This document shows, piece by piece, positions 1-9,752 of a stretch of DNA of 64,000 bases. The position numbers and the translations under genes are program-made. This stretch comes from Tritrichomonas foetus (taxonomy: Eukaryota; Parabasalia; Tritrichomonadida; Tritrichomonadidae), in contig MLAK01000002.1 of the NCBI GenBank assembly GCA_001839685.1, positions 116,251 through 180,250 of the forward strand, read 5' to 3'. The notes under the pieces were generated by a model. That model did not search any database. It had not been told where the DNA came from and was given only the letters and a program-made list of their open reading frames with translations. Position 1 is the first letter of the stretch, and each line of letters opens with the position of its first letter.

Positions 1-765
1 GTTGCTGCAATGAAATCTATTTATGACACTTTATCAATATATGATCCTGATAATTCAGTGTCTTTATATGGATTATGTGCTAAAATTGAAGGAGTTTTTA
101 ATGAATACTTCCCAATGAAATCAAAAGTTCTCCAAATAATTAATACTGACCAAAATACAACACTAATTAATGACAAAAAGGCCATTCCGACTAATAGGCA
201 AAACACTGGTCAAAAGAGCAACCCAAAATCAGGTCAAATCAAAAGGTCAGAAACTGATGAAAGTGATAGTAACAGATATTACTCTAAGGAGTCTATGATT
301 CAAGCGTATAACGTCTATCGACAAATGGTACAATTTTGGGATCCTACAAAGCTTTCGAATTTTTTGAAAAAATTAAGCGAAAAAGCCAAACTTGAACAAG
401 AAAAAAACAACAACATATATACGGTTTTAATTATTATTACAGACGGTCTCGTTGTGGATTTTCATGATATCGTCGATGCCATTATAGAAATTAATGATGA
501 TCCAATGTTCATCGTTTTTGTCGGTGTAGGTGAAGAAAAATCAGATCGAAATTTCCAAGGTCTACAAAAAATAGATGATAACTTAAACATTCTGAAAAAC
601 TCTGATAACAACAAGGAATATCATGATATTGTTACGACTGTTCATTTTAAGACAAGTGATATCGCTGCTCCTGAAAAATTCTGTGAAGCGGCCTTTAAAG
701 AAATTCCAGGTGCAATTGCAAGATTTATGAATACAAACAGAAAACCAAAATCCGACTTAGAATGA
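1..765 (+). CDS. Copine (C-terminal vWA-like domain), 5' partial
   Basis: This is the C-terminal part of a copine. The reading frame is open to the first base of the window, so the N-terminal C2 domains lie upstream and the ATG at 10 is probably internal. Visible copine features are the opening strand/helix (AMKSIYDTLSIYD then YGLCAKI), the QAYNVYRQMVQFWDPTKLSNF segment matching the copine 'AY...V.L.GPT.F' block, and the hydrophobic strand YTVLIIITDG followed by helix and strand FIVFVGVG, typical of the vWA fold. Residues 50-90 form a polar, low-complexity insert. Copines are calcium-dependent phospholipid-binding proteins that recruit partners to membranes. The C-terminus is short after the last strand. 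The family call is firm; calcium binding cannot be judged because the C2 domains are outside the window. Confidence 0.8.
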   Translation, partial: VAAMKSIYDTLSIYDPDNSVSLYGLCAKIEGVFNEYFPMKSKVLQIINTDQNTTLINDKKAIPTNRQNTGQKSNPKSGQIKRSETDESDSNRYYSKESMIQAYNVYRQMVQFWDPTKLSNFLKKLSEKAKLEQEKNNNIYTVLIIITDGLVVDFHDIVDAIIEINDDPMFIVFVGVGEEKSDRNFQGLQKIDDNLNILKNSDNNKEYHDIVTTVHFKTSDIAAPEKFCEAAFKEIPGAIARFMNTNRKPKSDLE

Positions 766-985
766 TTATGTACATTTTTACATGTAAATCCTGAAACTTC
801 AACTTTCCTGGGAATCAAATCTTACATGCCAAAATTGATCATTTTGCATTTTACGTCAAAAACATTATCTTTATATTAAGGTGCAAAAACTGTACATTGT
901 ATAATTCGAATTTGTTTGAAATTAAATTCATAGAGAATAAAAAAATTATATTTAATTCTAATTTTTTTTAAAAAAAATAAAAATA

Positions 986-1492
986 TTAACAATGGGGATT
1001 TTGCTCAAGAAGTTGTTTCTCATAATATTCTAGAATAGGATTAATTTTAAATGAGTAAGCTGTCTGAGATGCTGTGGTCAATTCCATTCCACATTCTAAA
1101 GTTTCCATTAGATAAAAAATATCATCCTCATGACGTATTACATTTAAAATACGTGCATCTTTACCACTTCTAACAGGAATACCATTTCCATCAATATTCT
1201 CTAACATGTCCCAATAATCAGATATTTTTTGTTTTTGTTCTGGACATAAATTTTCTTGAGAAAAATGTATCCATACATAATTTGGTGGTTGGGAGTTATC
1301 AACAAATAAATACTGCATGCATCCATTCAAATTTCTATGATTTATAACTCTACCATATTGATCAATGGGATCTTGACAGTATTCTTCGAATCCAGGGATA
1401 GTTATTTGCTCTCTAATGGCATCCTCTGAATCTTCTGAACTATCAGCTTCAGAATACTCATAATCATCTTTTTGTCTTTGGGATTGACTCAT
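986..1492 (-). CDS. HP1-like protein: chromodomain plus chromoshadow domain
   Basis: The 168-residue protein has an acidic Ser/Glu/Asp-rich N-terminus (1-30), a chromodomain-like segment (about 45-95, with the 'V-I-x-H-R-x-x-N-G-x-x-x-Y-L' start and an 'N-x-x-W ... ENLCPE' end) and a second segment (about 113-164) that resembles a chromoshadow domain, ending ILEYYEKQL like the HP1 'FYExxL' helix. HP1 proteins bind methylated H3K9 through the chromodomain and dimerise through the chromoshadow domain, acting in heterochromatin. Size and domain order fit HP1. The first cage aromatic may be Tyr46, but the HP1 'KWKGY' stretch is replaced by VDNSQ, so two cage aromatics seem missing. The gene is convergent with the copine and divergent from the GCP gene. 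Domain identity is inferred from pattern matching by eye. Confidence 0.6.
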   Translation of the reverse strand: MSQSQRQKDDYEYSEADSSEDSEDAIREQITIPGFEEYCQDPIDQYGRVINHRNLNGCMQYLFVDNSQPPNYVWIHFSQENLCPEQKQKISDYWDMLENIDGNGIPVRSGKDARILNVIRHEDDIFYLMETLECGMELTTASQTAYSFKINPILEYYEKQLLEQNPHC

Positions 1493-1605
1493 TGAAGAAA
1501 AGTTAGTTTCGATAGAGGAAACTTTTTATGGGTATATTTGTTTCCATTTTTAGGAAAAAGTGGATTTGAATCCACAATTTTTTTAAAAGGAAGAATTTTT
1601 AAACG

Positions 1606-1612
1606 TCACTTT
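1606..1612 (+). promoter_or_regulatory. Inr-like element upstream of the GCP gene
   Basis: TCACTTT, matching the trichomonad initiator TCA(C/T)T(A/T), lies about 50 bases before the ATG at 1656. The same word recurs before several other genes here. Confidence 0.35.
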
Positions 1613-1655
1613 ATGAAAAAGTTGAAAATTGGAATTCAAAAATCGCGAGGTGGAA

Positions 1656-4600
1656 ATGAATTTGATGTCGTCAGTGAATAGGCTCCTGCAAATTATAAAT
1701 GGATCAGATGAGCCTGTTAAATTTTGTTCCGAAGCCGTCACAAAACTATTCATGTGCGTACCAAAAAATTTAAATGGAAAAGAACATGCAGAAAGAATCG
1801 GACTTACGCTTTCATTATACGGTCAAGATACGAGATCTCAACAACTTTTACAAATCGCTCGATCAATTCCAGAAAAGCATTCAAATATTTTATTATTAAT
1901 TTTACTTATCGCTGACATGAAATCGCTACTTCAAGCAAAAGGACCAAAACGAGATCCACTTGGTAAGCCAATTCAATCTATTCTAAGCACGATTCCAACA
2001 CTTGTTCCATATGGACAGAGATCTGCACCACCAGCAATTACTCCAGTATCAACGAATTCACTACTTTCTCAAAATGTAGATAATAAAACTGATGAAGAAA
2101 TGACATTTGAGAAGTTTATAAAACTTCGATTTTCTGATGTGAGATCAAACGACATCAAAATGTTAGAACATTCAGCAACTTCTCGATTCATTCAACAGTT
2201 ACTATGTGGCTGTAGAACGGAATTTACAGATATTATTAACAAAAAAATCTATCAAATCGCTGAAGTTCGATTTGAATATCATACTTATTCATCAACAAAA
2301 TGCCTCCTTAATAAATTCATAGAAATTGGTAATACTAGAATAAGTTTGATGTATCTTTTACGTGGTGATGCTCTTTCATATGAAATTCGAAGACATTTGA
2401 CTAAGTTTGATGCTTATGTTTCAATATTGAATGAAAATTCGCCTGCAGCACTTTTAACTAAAATTAGACCTTTTCATCAAGTTTTCCAATGGATGACAAG
2501 ACTTTTATCACTTCCTTCATTTACAGAACTTCATCGAGAATTGATTATGTCATCACAGACGCATTTCAAAAGTGATCTTTCAATGAGACTTTGGGCCGCT
2601 GCATTTCAAGAATTTGCACGTCCAATTTATTCCCTTGCTTTTTTGAGTGATGTTGATAAAGATCCAATATTTCAAACTGTTTTCGAGCCAATTCAATTTG
2701 ACGTTGCTGCTGCTGGACGATTATTAAGACTACTTCGAGAAGCTGTTCCTTCACATCCACTCTTTGATCTTGCTGATGAATACATGGAAAGATTTTTGAA
2801 ACTTGAAAATTGTGTTGAAGAATATCAAAAGAAGTGCCAACAATCAATTCTAAATATTGAAAATAAATGGAATGAATATCATAAAGATAACTTTAATCAA
2901 AGAATGAAAGAGTTTGAAATGGAAAAATTCGAAATAAGAGATAGATTACATCAAACTGAAATGATCTTGCTTTTGAAAATGAAAGAAAATATGAAAGAAA
3001 AACAAGAACGTCTCGCTATTTTACAAAAAGAAATTGATACTTTTGATAAACTTCGAAGAAAAAAAGAGGCAGAAGAAAAACAAGAAAATAAAGAATATAT
3101 TGATAATCTTGTTGCAAATAAAGCAGTAACACCAATTTTTAGACCAATGAGTACTGAAGAACAAATCATGGTTGAACGAGAAAAGCTCGATCTTTTCATG
3201 GAATTTAGACAACAAATGATCGATCTAGGAGCATCAGAAGAACACATTATGAGCTTTTTCCCTGATTTAAATCTTCCTGAAAACGAACTTGAAGCTCTTG
3301 GAATTAACTATCATAGTGATGAAAGCATTTACGAAGAGGAAGAAGAAAAAGAAACATTTTTCAAGTTACTTATAGATGAAGAAGCCAAAAATGACTCAAA
3401 AGTCGAAATCAAAGAAAATCAAAATATCGAAAAAAGTGAAATAGAGCAGAAAGAAAATTATTTCCAAGATATGAAACACAGTAAAGAGGAAAGTAAAGAA
3501 GATATTAAAGAAATTTTCAGACCTAAAATTAGAAGGCCTAATTTTTATGGCAAAGATGATGACTCAAAACCAACAACATTTGAAGAGTTTATGGAAGATG
3601 AGAAAAAACGAAAGGAAAGTCGTCCAAAAACTTTTGCCGAGTTTGTAGAAGATGAAAGAAAACGAAACGAAGATAAACCAAAAACATTTGATGAATTCAT
3701 TGAAGATGAACAAAGAAGAGGTCTTCGAACAGGTCCGCTTAAATCACAGAAAAATGAAGAGAAAATTGACAATACTATTGTTATTGGACAAGAAATTCAA
3801 GAAGAACTTCAAGATCTTGCAGAATTAAACTTAGGAATCGATGATGAAGAAGAGGAAGAAGATGATCGAAAACAAATTAAAAAATATACAAAGTGTGCCC
3901 AGAATCTAGATGATGATGATGATTCTTTAATGGAAACACAAATGATTACAAGACCAAAAGTTAGATTCCAACAAAATATAATTGATGAAGCTTCAAGAAC
4001 AAATCAAAGAAATACTAATCGCAATCTTAACAATGATAATAATAGAGAGTCATCTCAAAACATAAATATCACGAATACCCAGAACATAAGTGATAATGTA
4101 GCTTCACATGATCCAAATGATAATCAAGACTCAAACAACAATGATAATATCAATCCAACTCCACAAAATGCCAATCAAGAACAAGATAATCATGACAATA
4201 ATCCAAATAATTCATCAATAAATCATAAAAATGAAGATAATGATGATGAAATTGTTGTTAATGCACCACCTCTTAAAACAATTCCAGCTTTATTCCACAG
4301 ACTTGTCATTCCATCATTCAAAATTCATTATAGAGTTGTTTCGATGGCTTTGTTTTCTATTTTTAAATCACGTAATGAATTTCAAAGGCAAATTACAGCT
4401 CTTTCTAAGACTTTCCTGATCACAGCATGTTCTGAAACTGATGAATTTGTAAAACTTTTCTCAGATATACCATACGGACCAGGATCATTTATACGTATTG
4501 GTAAATCATTTGCCAACATTGCAACCAATCTTAACTTTGATGGAACAATTCAAATTGGAACTGCTTCTGAACCGCCAACTAGTGTTGCTGATATTATAGA

Positions 4601-5186
4601 ACGTATTAATGTCATGCCTGTTGAAGTTAAGCCAAATCCAATCTTTAACCTACTTTTGACAAGTTCTATCATTCAATGCTATATTTCTATGTTTAGAGTT
4701 ATATTAATGCTCAAGCTTGCACGTGCTGCAGTTGATAAAATGTGGTTTTTAACTCGAGATTCTTATATGCATCGTCCTGACTCGCGTGCTTCTGCCTTAA
4801 TGTTACGTTTTGTTACATGTACTGAAACATATTTCCATGCAACAGCTTTAGCTCCTGCAGCAAAAGCACTTGAACAGGTTTGTGAAGGTGTTGAAACAAT
4901 AGAAGAATGTAATAAAAAGCATGAAGATATTTTAAGGAATTTGCTTACAATGTCTCTTCTCAATCCAAATACAAAAGCAATTAGAACACCTCTTCTTCAA
5001 TCTCTTGTTGAAATATGCAAATATGTTTATGAGCCTTTAATAAGTGGAAAGAAGGTTTCAATTGATGATTTTGAAGATAGTGCAGGAAAATTTGCCTTAA
5101 TTTTACATGAACTTAATAGCGCAATTTCTGAAAATGAAATGTTTCGATTTCTTGATACTTTGTTTGCTGATTTTATGATTAGATAA
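1656..5186 (+). CDS. Gamma-tubulin complex component (GCP family, GCP5/6-like)
   Basis: The start is the first ATG after an in-frame TGA at 1623, giving 1,176 residues. The N-terminal half (about 160-390) resembles the GRIP1 region and the C-terminal part (about 890-1175) the GRIP2 region that contacts gamma-tubulin: the block around IIQCYISMFRVILMLKLAR, then RFVTCTETYFHA and an 'H-x-x-I-L-x-x-L ... LL' helix, fits the GCP C-terminal pattern. Between them is a roughly 500-residue insert with a charged coiled coil (about 395-480), acidic runs, three 18-residue repeats (about 637-690; core P-x-T-F-x-E-F-x-E-D-E) and an Asn/Asp-rich stretch (about 790-880). GCP6 proteins also carry large repeat-bearing inserts, hence the GCP6 preference. 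The product would nucleate microtubules at basal bodies or spindle poles. Family fairly confident, subtype tentative. Confidence 0.65.
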   Translation: MNLMSSVNRLLQIINGSDEPVKFCSEAVTKLFMCVPKNLNGKEHAERIGLTLSLYGQDTRSQQLLQIARSIPEKHSNILLLILLIADMKSLLQAKGPKRDPLGKPIQSILSTIPTLVPYGQRSAPPAITPVSTNSLLSQNVDNKTDEEMTFEKFIKLRFSDVRSNDIKMLEHSATSRFIQQLLCGCRTEFTDIINKKIYQIAEVRFEYHTYSSTKCLLNKFIEIGNTRISLMYLLRGDALSYEIRRHLTKFDAYVSILNENSPAALLTKIRPFHQVFQWMTRLLSLPSFTELHRELIMSSQTHFKSDLSMRLWAAAFQEFARPIYSLAFLSDVDKDPIFQTVFEPIQFDVAAAGRLLRLLREAVPSHPLFDLADEYMERFLKLENCVEEYQKKCQQSILNIENKWNEYHKDNFNQRMKEFEMEKFEIRDRLHQTEMILLLKMKENMKEKQERLAILQKEIDTFDKLRRKKEAEEKQENKEYIDNLVANKAVTPIFRPMSTEEQIMVEREKLDLFMEFRQQMIDLGASEEHIMSFFPDLNLPENELEALGINYHSDESIYEEEEEKETFFKLLIDEEAKNDSKVEIKENQNIEKSEIEQKENYFQDMKHSKEESKEDIKEIFRPKIRRPNFYGKDDDSKPTTFEEFMEDEKKRKESRPKTFAEFVEDERKRNEDKPKTFDEFIEDEQRRGLRTGPLKSQKNEEKIDNTIVIGQEIQEELQDLAELNLGIDDEEEEEDDRKQIKKYTKCAQNLDDDDDSLMETQMITRPKVRFQQNIIDEASRTNQRNTNRNLNNDNNRESSQNINITNTQNISDNVASHDPNDNQDSNNNDNINPTPQNANQEQDNHDNNPNNSSINHKNEDNDDEIVVNAPPLKTIPALFHRLVIPSFKIHYRVVSMALFSIFKSRNEFQRQITALSKTFLITACSETDEFVKLFSDIPYGPGSFIRIGKSFANIATNLNFDGTIQIGTASEPPTSVADIIERINVMPVEVKPNPIFNLLLTSSIIQCYISMFRVILMLKLARAAVDKMWFLTRDSYMHRPDSRASALMLRFVTCTETYFHATALAPAAKALEQVCEGVETIEECNKKHEDILRNLLTMSLLNPNTKAIRTPLLQSLVEICKYVYEPLISGKKVSIDDFEDSAGKFALILHELNSAISENEMFRFLDTLFADFMIR
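3564..3725 (+). repeat. Three in-frame 54-bp (18-residue) coding repeats
   Basis: Inside the GCP-like gene three consecutive units read (S/D)(K/R)P(T/K)TF(E/A/D)EF(M/V/I)EDE followed by basic residues. They are conserved in protein more than in DNA, which suggests an old, selected repeat rather than a recent slippage product. Confidence 0.8.
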
Positions 5187-5405
5187 AACTGTTTTTAATT
5201 CAACATTTTCATCATACTTTCTATCTTTTTTTCATGATTTACATCCATCTGTTTCATCAATTTTCTCTGTAACAGTCATTAAAACAAGATGTTGATTACC
5301 ATCCAGAAATTATTTATCAATGAGATGATAAAGTCAAGACAAAATAGAAGATAAAATCATTTTCCTTAAAAAGGGAGTCTTATTTATTAACAAAAAACGA
5401 TGGTG

Positions 5406-6083
5406 TTATGCGCGTCGTTGTTGTAAAATTAATTCAATGATTCCACGATATTGCCTTGGAATGAAATACACCCAGAGTTTCTTATTTTTAATATGGAATC
5501 CGATTGCTAGGTATTTCTGCTCATAACCAGGAATTGATTGAATTCCAAAACTCAAAATTTCATGGTAAAATAAACGATGGTGATTATTTTCTGAATCTAC
5601 AACTAAATCATCACTTCGGAAAGACAACTTGGCTTCATCACCAATATTGTCTCTTACAACAAACGGGTCTTTTGGGAGGGTTTCCATTTGGAAATTACCA
5701 CCTTCAATGACACCCTCAGGCGGACCCTTTTTAATGACATCCGAGTGTGGGGGTGCTGTCAAGTACTCGTCGCGTAGCACACGAGGGGAGCGCATTGAAA
5801 AATCGATGATCGGGGTTTGGATTGGTGATGAAATGACTGATTCGGGTGTGGCGGTTGGAAGTGTGGCTGATCCAACAAGGAGAATGCGGGAATTATTTGC
5901 AATTTTATAAGCGCTGAGTGGAGAAGCTGGGTCAGACAAACTTTTTCCTTTAAATATCAATTTTTGGTTTTCTGTAGGAATTTCGATGGATGTGGCAATT
6001 GCCTCCATTAAAACAGCGACTGTTGCATCATCTGGTAATTCAATTGTATGTGAATTACTATCATGGCGCACGATGAGCTTCAT
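5406..6083 (-). CDS. Ubiquitin-like domain protein
   Basis: The 225-residue protein begins with a ubiquitin-like domain (about 1-73): MKLIVRH start, the TVAVLMEAIA helix, the QKLIFKGKSLSD strand/turn corresponding to ubiquitin's 'QRLIFAGKQLED', and a final RILLVG strand. No C-terminal Gly-Gly follows, so it is not a processed conjugating modifier. A linker rich in Pro, Ser and Thr (75-135) leads to a compact domain (about 140-225) with several beta strands and a last helix (GIIELILQQRR) that could be a PH-like fold; that part is a guess. Proteins of this plan usually act as proteasome or chaperone adaptors. It is divergent from VPS52 with a 354-base spacer. Confidence 0.65.
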   Translation of the reverse strand: MKLIVRHDSNSHTIELPDDATVAVLMEAIATSIEIPTENQKLIFKGKSLSDPASPLSAYKIANNSRILLVGSATLPTATPESVISSPIQTPIIDFSMRSPRVLRDEYLTAPPHSDVIKKGPPEGVIEGGNFQMETLPKDPFVVRDNIGDEAKLSFRSDDLVVDSENNHHRLFYHEILSFGIQSIPGYEQKYLAIGFHIKNKKLWVYFIPRQYRGIIELILQQRRA

Positions 6084-6437
6084 ATTATAAACGACTACTA
6101 AAACCTAAGAAAAAGTTAACATAAAAAACTAATAAACGATCAATTTTACCATAAAAAATCACATGATGTAAAGTTTTTTGAGCAGATAAATGGTATGCTA
6201 TTTTCATTGAATGTTTCCATGAATGACCATATATCGAATCGAAAAGTATTACTGACATTACGATAATTACATCAAAAAGTATTCAATACTTGAACTATCA
6301 TTCGCCTAATGATGAAATTTGGAATTGTGAAAAATGACTCAAATTAAATAATCAATGAATTCCAGAATTGTGAAAAATTGGTGAAATTTCATGAGAAACT
6401 TTATCGTCCAATTATCAATTAGACACATCTTCCTTTT
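6084..6437. other. Divergent intergenic spacer
   Basis: AT-rich spacer between the start codons of the UBL gene (-) and VPS52 (+). It must hold both promoters. No ORF, RNA gene or repeat was recognised. Confidence 0.5.
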
Positions 6438-8561
6438 ATGAGCGATCTTACAGACGAGAATTTATTGGCTGAAGATCTCGACCTCAACATGCCAGAAATT
6501 GTCGATATTACAACCAAAGAGGTCGATTTTAATGAAATGGAACAAGATATTCAGAGATTCGCATCAAATGAAGCAGTTCGCGCTGTTCTTGAAAAAGGAG
6601 TCGACCTTCAAAACTATGGTGCCAAGATCCAAGAAAATTTAGAAGCTGCAGAGCAAGCCTCGATTAATGACTACCTTCGCCAAATCGATCGCGTTGAACA
6701 ACTTCACGAAGAAATATCTACGTGTGATTCCGCTCTCGAAACGATGGAAGATTTACTGATGCAATTCAAAGAGTCGTTGGGCCAAATTTCATCCGATATC
6801 CGAACCCTTCAATCGAAATCGCAAGATATTACAATCAAATTGAATAACAGAAAAGGACTTGATAAGTACCTCGGCGAATTCACCAAAAAAGTGACAATAT
6901 CGAACGATTTTTCGAAAAAGATCACAGAAGGAAAAGATATCGGCCCAAACTATGTCAAATTGCTGCTCGAATTGAACGACAAGCTTAAATTTGTTCATAG
7001 AAAGGACATAAAAACTTCCCAGGCTGCAAAAGAGATCACAGGCAGCTTGGAGAAATTAAGAAATAAAGCAGCTGAAAATGTAAGGAAATGGATCGTTACT
7101 AAAACCAATCAGCTCAGAGATGCTTTCAATCGAGACAGTGATCCAAATACTTTAGGATTCGAACAACAAGATTCATTGGATAAATTGTCAATTCAGAATT
7201 CAATGATGCGTTGTAGATTTTTATTCAAATTTTTGAAAGAAAACACACCTGATGTTCAACAAGGTGCAAGAAGTTATTATATTGATGTAGTTTCGAAAAT
7301 TTATTTGGAAACTTTTCGAAATATGTCAAAACGGTTAACTAATCAAATGGCGCAAATTTCAATGTCGCCTGAAACTATCATTCCAGCACCACCCCAGAAA
7401 CAAGGTATGTTCAAATCAAAACGAGTTGTCAGAGAATCTACGCTTTTCTTTTCTATTGGTGATCGTCAAAAATTGTTGAATGATGTTCTAGGACCACCCC
7501 AAATTTTTACACAAGACTCATACCCAGTCGAGGCGTTAATGAGATCACTTTATCAATCTTTAATTGACGCTGTTACTTCAGAACATGCATTTTCTTCAGA
7601 ATTTTTCGATGATGATAACATTACAGGTGAAATATTTGCACCTACGACAGCTGATCTTGAACAATTCTTAGATAAACTTCTAGCAAAGATCACCGATCCT
7701 GTCTGTATTATACTTCTTCTAAGATTTGCTATTGCACAAAAGGCTGAAATGCAAAGAAGAAGAGTTTTTAAGATTGATCAACATTTGTCGAACGTACAAT
7801 CTAAGTTAACAAGTCGGTTCCGAGCCATCATTGCGTTTAACCAAACAGCAATAGAAAATTGTGATCCAAAAATGTTTGTTGATAATGAAGCTACCGCCCA
7901 TCATGCAAATGCAATGACTCGACGATTTGCAGAATTTTCAATGAGTTTGTCTCAATTAATGTCAGATGATATTTCAGATATGATGACTCCTGAGCTTCAC
8001 ATGATTGCAGCATCCGTTATCGATTTAATTGAACGAACTTCTCGTGAATTTAAATCTCAAGAACTTTCCGCTGTTTTCCAAATTAATAATTATTATTTGA
8101 TCTTCTCTACTTTACAAACAATAAACGGCTGCCCTCTTCTAGATCTCTTCCAGCAGAAACTTGGAGACTGTACAACATATTTTGTTGAATTGGTAATTAA
8201 AATTAACTTTCCAAAGCTTGTTGAAACTGTTCGAAGAGCCTTCACAAAATTAGAAACAAGAGAAGAGCCACTAAATACAGGAATTGGTGAAAGTGAACTT
8301 AAAGAAATTGCTGTGGACTTCAAAACTTATCATATTGAAAGAATGAAGCAAATCTCTGAGTCACAAATGCTAAAATTTGGTGATTTCCAAAATGGAAGAG
8401 TTATTTTGCAGATTATTGCGAAACGATTGGTGCTTTACTGGGCAAAATTCGACCAATTATGCAGATTTATTGTAAAAGGTGGATCTCCCGCATGGTTCTC
8501 GAATCTTATTTCGTCCCAGCAGCTTGTGTTTAATATTAAACCGATGACAGATAGTTTTTAA
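6438..8561 (+). CDS. VPS52: VPS52, GARP/EARP tethering complex subunit
   Basis: The 707-residue protein matches the Vps52/Sac2 family over most of its length. It has an acidic N-terminus, a long coiled coil (about 60-145) with the family block ISSDIRTLQSKSQDI and LNNRKGLDKYLGEF, then LEKLRNKAAENVRKWI, the conserved MMRCRFLFKFLKEN region and YYIDVVSKIYLETFRNMSKRL, followed by GMFKSKRVVRESTLFFSIGDR, which corresponds to the 'GFFSKxxxRxRxxIFxLGxR' stretch of animal VPS52. The C-terminal half is helical like other CATCHR tethers. VPS52 joins VPS51, VPS53 and VPS54 in GARP to tether endosome-derived vesicles at the trans-Golgi. Length is usual. Codon use in the first 300 codons is richer in C and G at third positions than in the flanks. 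Confidence 0.9.
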   Translation: MSDLTDENLLAEDLDLNMPEIVDITTKEVDFNEMEQDIQRFASNEAVRAVLEKGVDLQNYGAKIQENLEAAEQASINDYLRQIDRVEQLHEEISTCDSALETMEDLLMQFKESLGQISSDIRTLQSKSQDITIKLNNRKGLDKYLGEFTKKVTISNDFSKKITEGKDIGPNYVKLLLELNDKLKFVHRKDIKTSQAAKEITGSLEKLRNKAAENVRKWIVTKTNQLRDAFNRDSDPNTLGFEQQDSLDKLSIQNSMMRCRFLFKFLKENTPDVQQGARSYYIDVVSKIYLETFRNMSKRLTNQMAQISMSPETIIPAPPQKQGMFKSKRVVRESTLFFSIGDRQKLLNDVLGPPQIFTQDSYPVEALMRSLYQSLIDAVTSEHAFSSEFFDDDNITGEIFAPTTADLEQFLDKLLAKITDPVCIILLLRFAIAQKAEMQRRRVFKIDQHLSNVQSKLTSRFRAIIAFNQTAIENCDPKMFVDNEATAHHANAMTRRFAEFSMSLSQLMSDDISDMMTPELHMIAASVIDLIERTSREFKSQELSAVFQINNYYLIFSTLQTINGCPLLDLFQQKLGDCTTYFVELVIKINFPKLVETVRRAFTKLETREEPLNTGIGESELKEIAVDFKTYHIERMKQISESQMLKFGDFQNGRVILQIIAKRLVLYWAKFDQLCRFIVKGGSPAWFSNLISSQQLVFNIKPMTDSF

Positions 8562-9752
8562 ATAGAATACAGTTCAATTCATCTATATTAAAAAAAAAAT
8601 GCACGAAACTTATATATATTTTAGCTATTTTAGTTATTTTATTATTTTTGTTTTCTTTTACAACAAGCAAATATTGATTCTAATGTAAAAATTCATATTT
8701 TCTATTTGTCGAATGGCATTTCTGATTGATTTTTTAAAGGACACTACTTTATATAACATGTTTCAAAAAAAATGATGATATTGTTAAACTTTTATTGAAA
8801 CAATCAAATATTTATATTAATTCGGTAAATAGCATATATCTTTTGTTAATTCATGATTCGTTTCGACTTTTCAAATGGAATTTTGGATTGATTTTTAAAG
8901 AAACACCAGATGATAGCATTTGTGGTGTGAGCTTTTTCAAATAAGGTCACAATAGTAAGGTTGAATATATGCATTTTCATATCATAGGAATGACAAACCA
9001 TGATTCGAATGTTTTATTACATTATGAATTCATCCATTACAATAAATGTTTTTAAAAATATCAATAAGCAATAATAATATTGGTCGACATCTTTGAGATA
9101 TTGTATCACTAGATCATCATAAATCGTTCAAACTCTAAAGTTTTTCATGTGGATAATTCTGTCACATGATTTAATTTATTATTTTGTGATATTCATAAAG
9201 AGTTAAATACTGAAAAAAACAGACTAATCGCAAGATGAGAAAAAGAGAAATAAAATATACAATCATAAAATTATCAATAAATTGGTGTAAAACAATTTTT
9301 TGACATTTTATAATCATCATATTTTTAATATCGATTCTTTGTAAATATATATGTTAACTTATTAGAATATTGTGGAATTTTCCGAATACCCTTTATAATT
9401 GATCAATTACATATGAAAGGAGACCAAAAAAAAATTGACTGTCGGGTTTTCTGGTTATTCATAGGAGTAAAATAGAAAAGTATTGTCAATAAAATGTTCC
9501 ATTAACCTAAAGTCTTTTTTTCTGAATGACATTTTTTTTGATGAATCACTGAAAAGGTGAGGATTTCAATACAGTATTTTGAATGATATATTATAATGTC
9601 ATTCCAATATAATCAAAATTTGTGAGAAGTAAGAAAAATGGTGAATTATTTCGTATTTAAAATTGAATATTTCTTTTTAAAAAGTAAATGTGATTTTCTG
9701 TAAAGTTCTAAAAATTTTTAAATGACAATAACTTTTTTGAATGGTTTTATAA
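8562..9752. other. AT-rich spacer with a gene relic
   Basis: About 1.2 kb without an intact gene. It contains the ankyrin-like relic at 8741-8943; the rest shows only short A/T runs and no recognisable RNA gene. Confidence 0.5.
8741..8943 (+). pseudogene. Ankyrin-repeat gene relic
   Basis: An open stretch of 67 codons with no ATG, ending at TAA 8941, reads TLLYITCF then NDDIVKLLLKQSNIYIN. This fits an ankyrin repeat helix pair ('TpLhxAc...ndeIVklLLxxxnidiN') of the type abundant in trichomonads. Just upstream the frame shifts (FLKDTTLYNM in the neighbouring frame). No intact gene surrounds it, so I read it as a decayed fragment of a large ankyrin gene. Only one clear repeat unit is visible. 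Confidence 0.45.
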
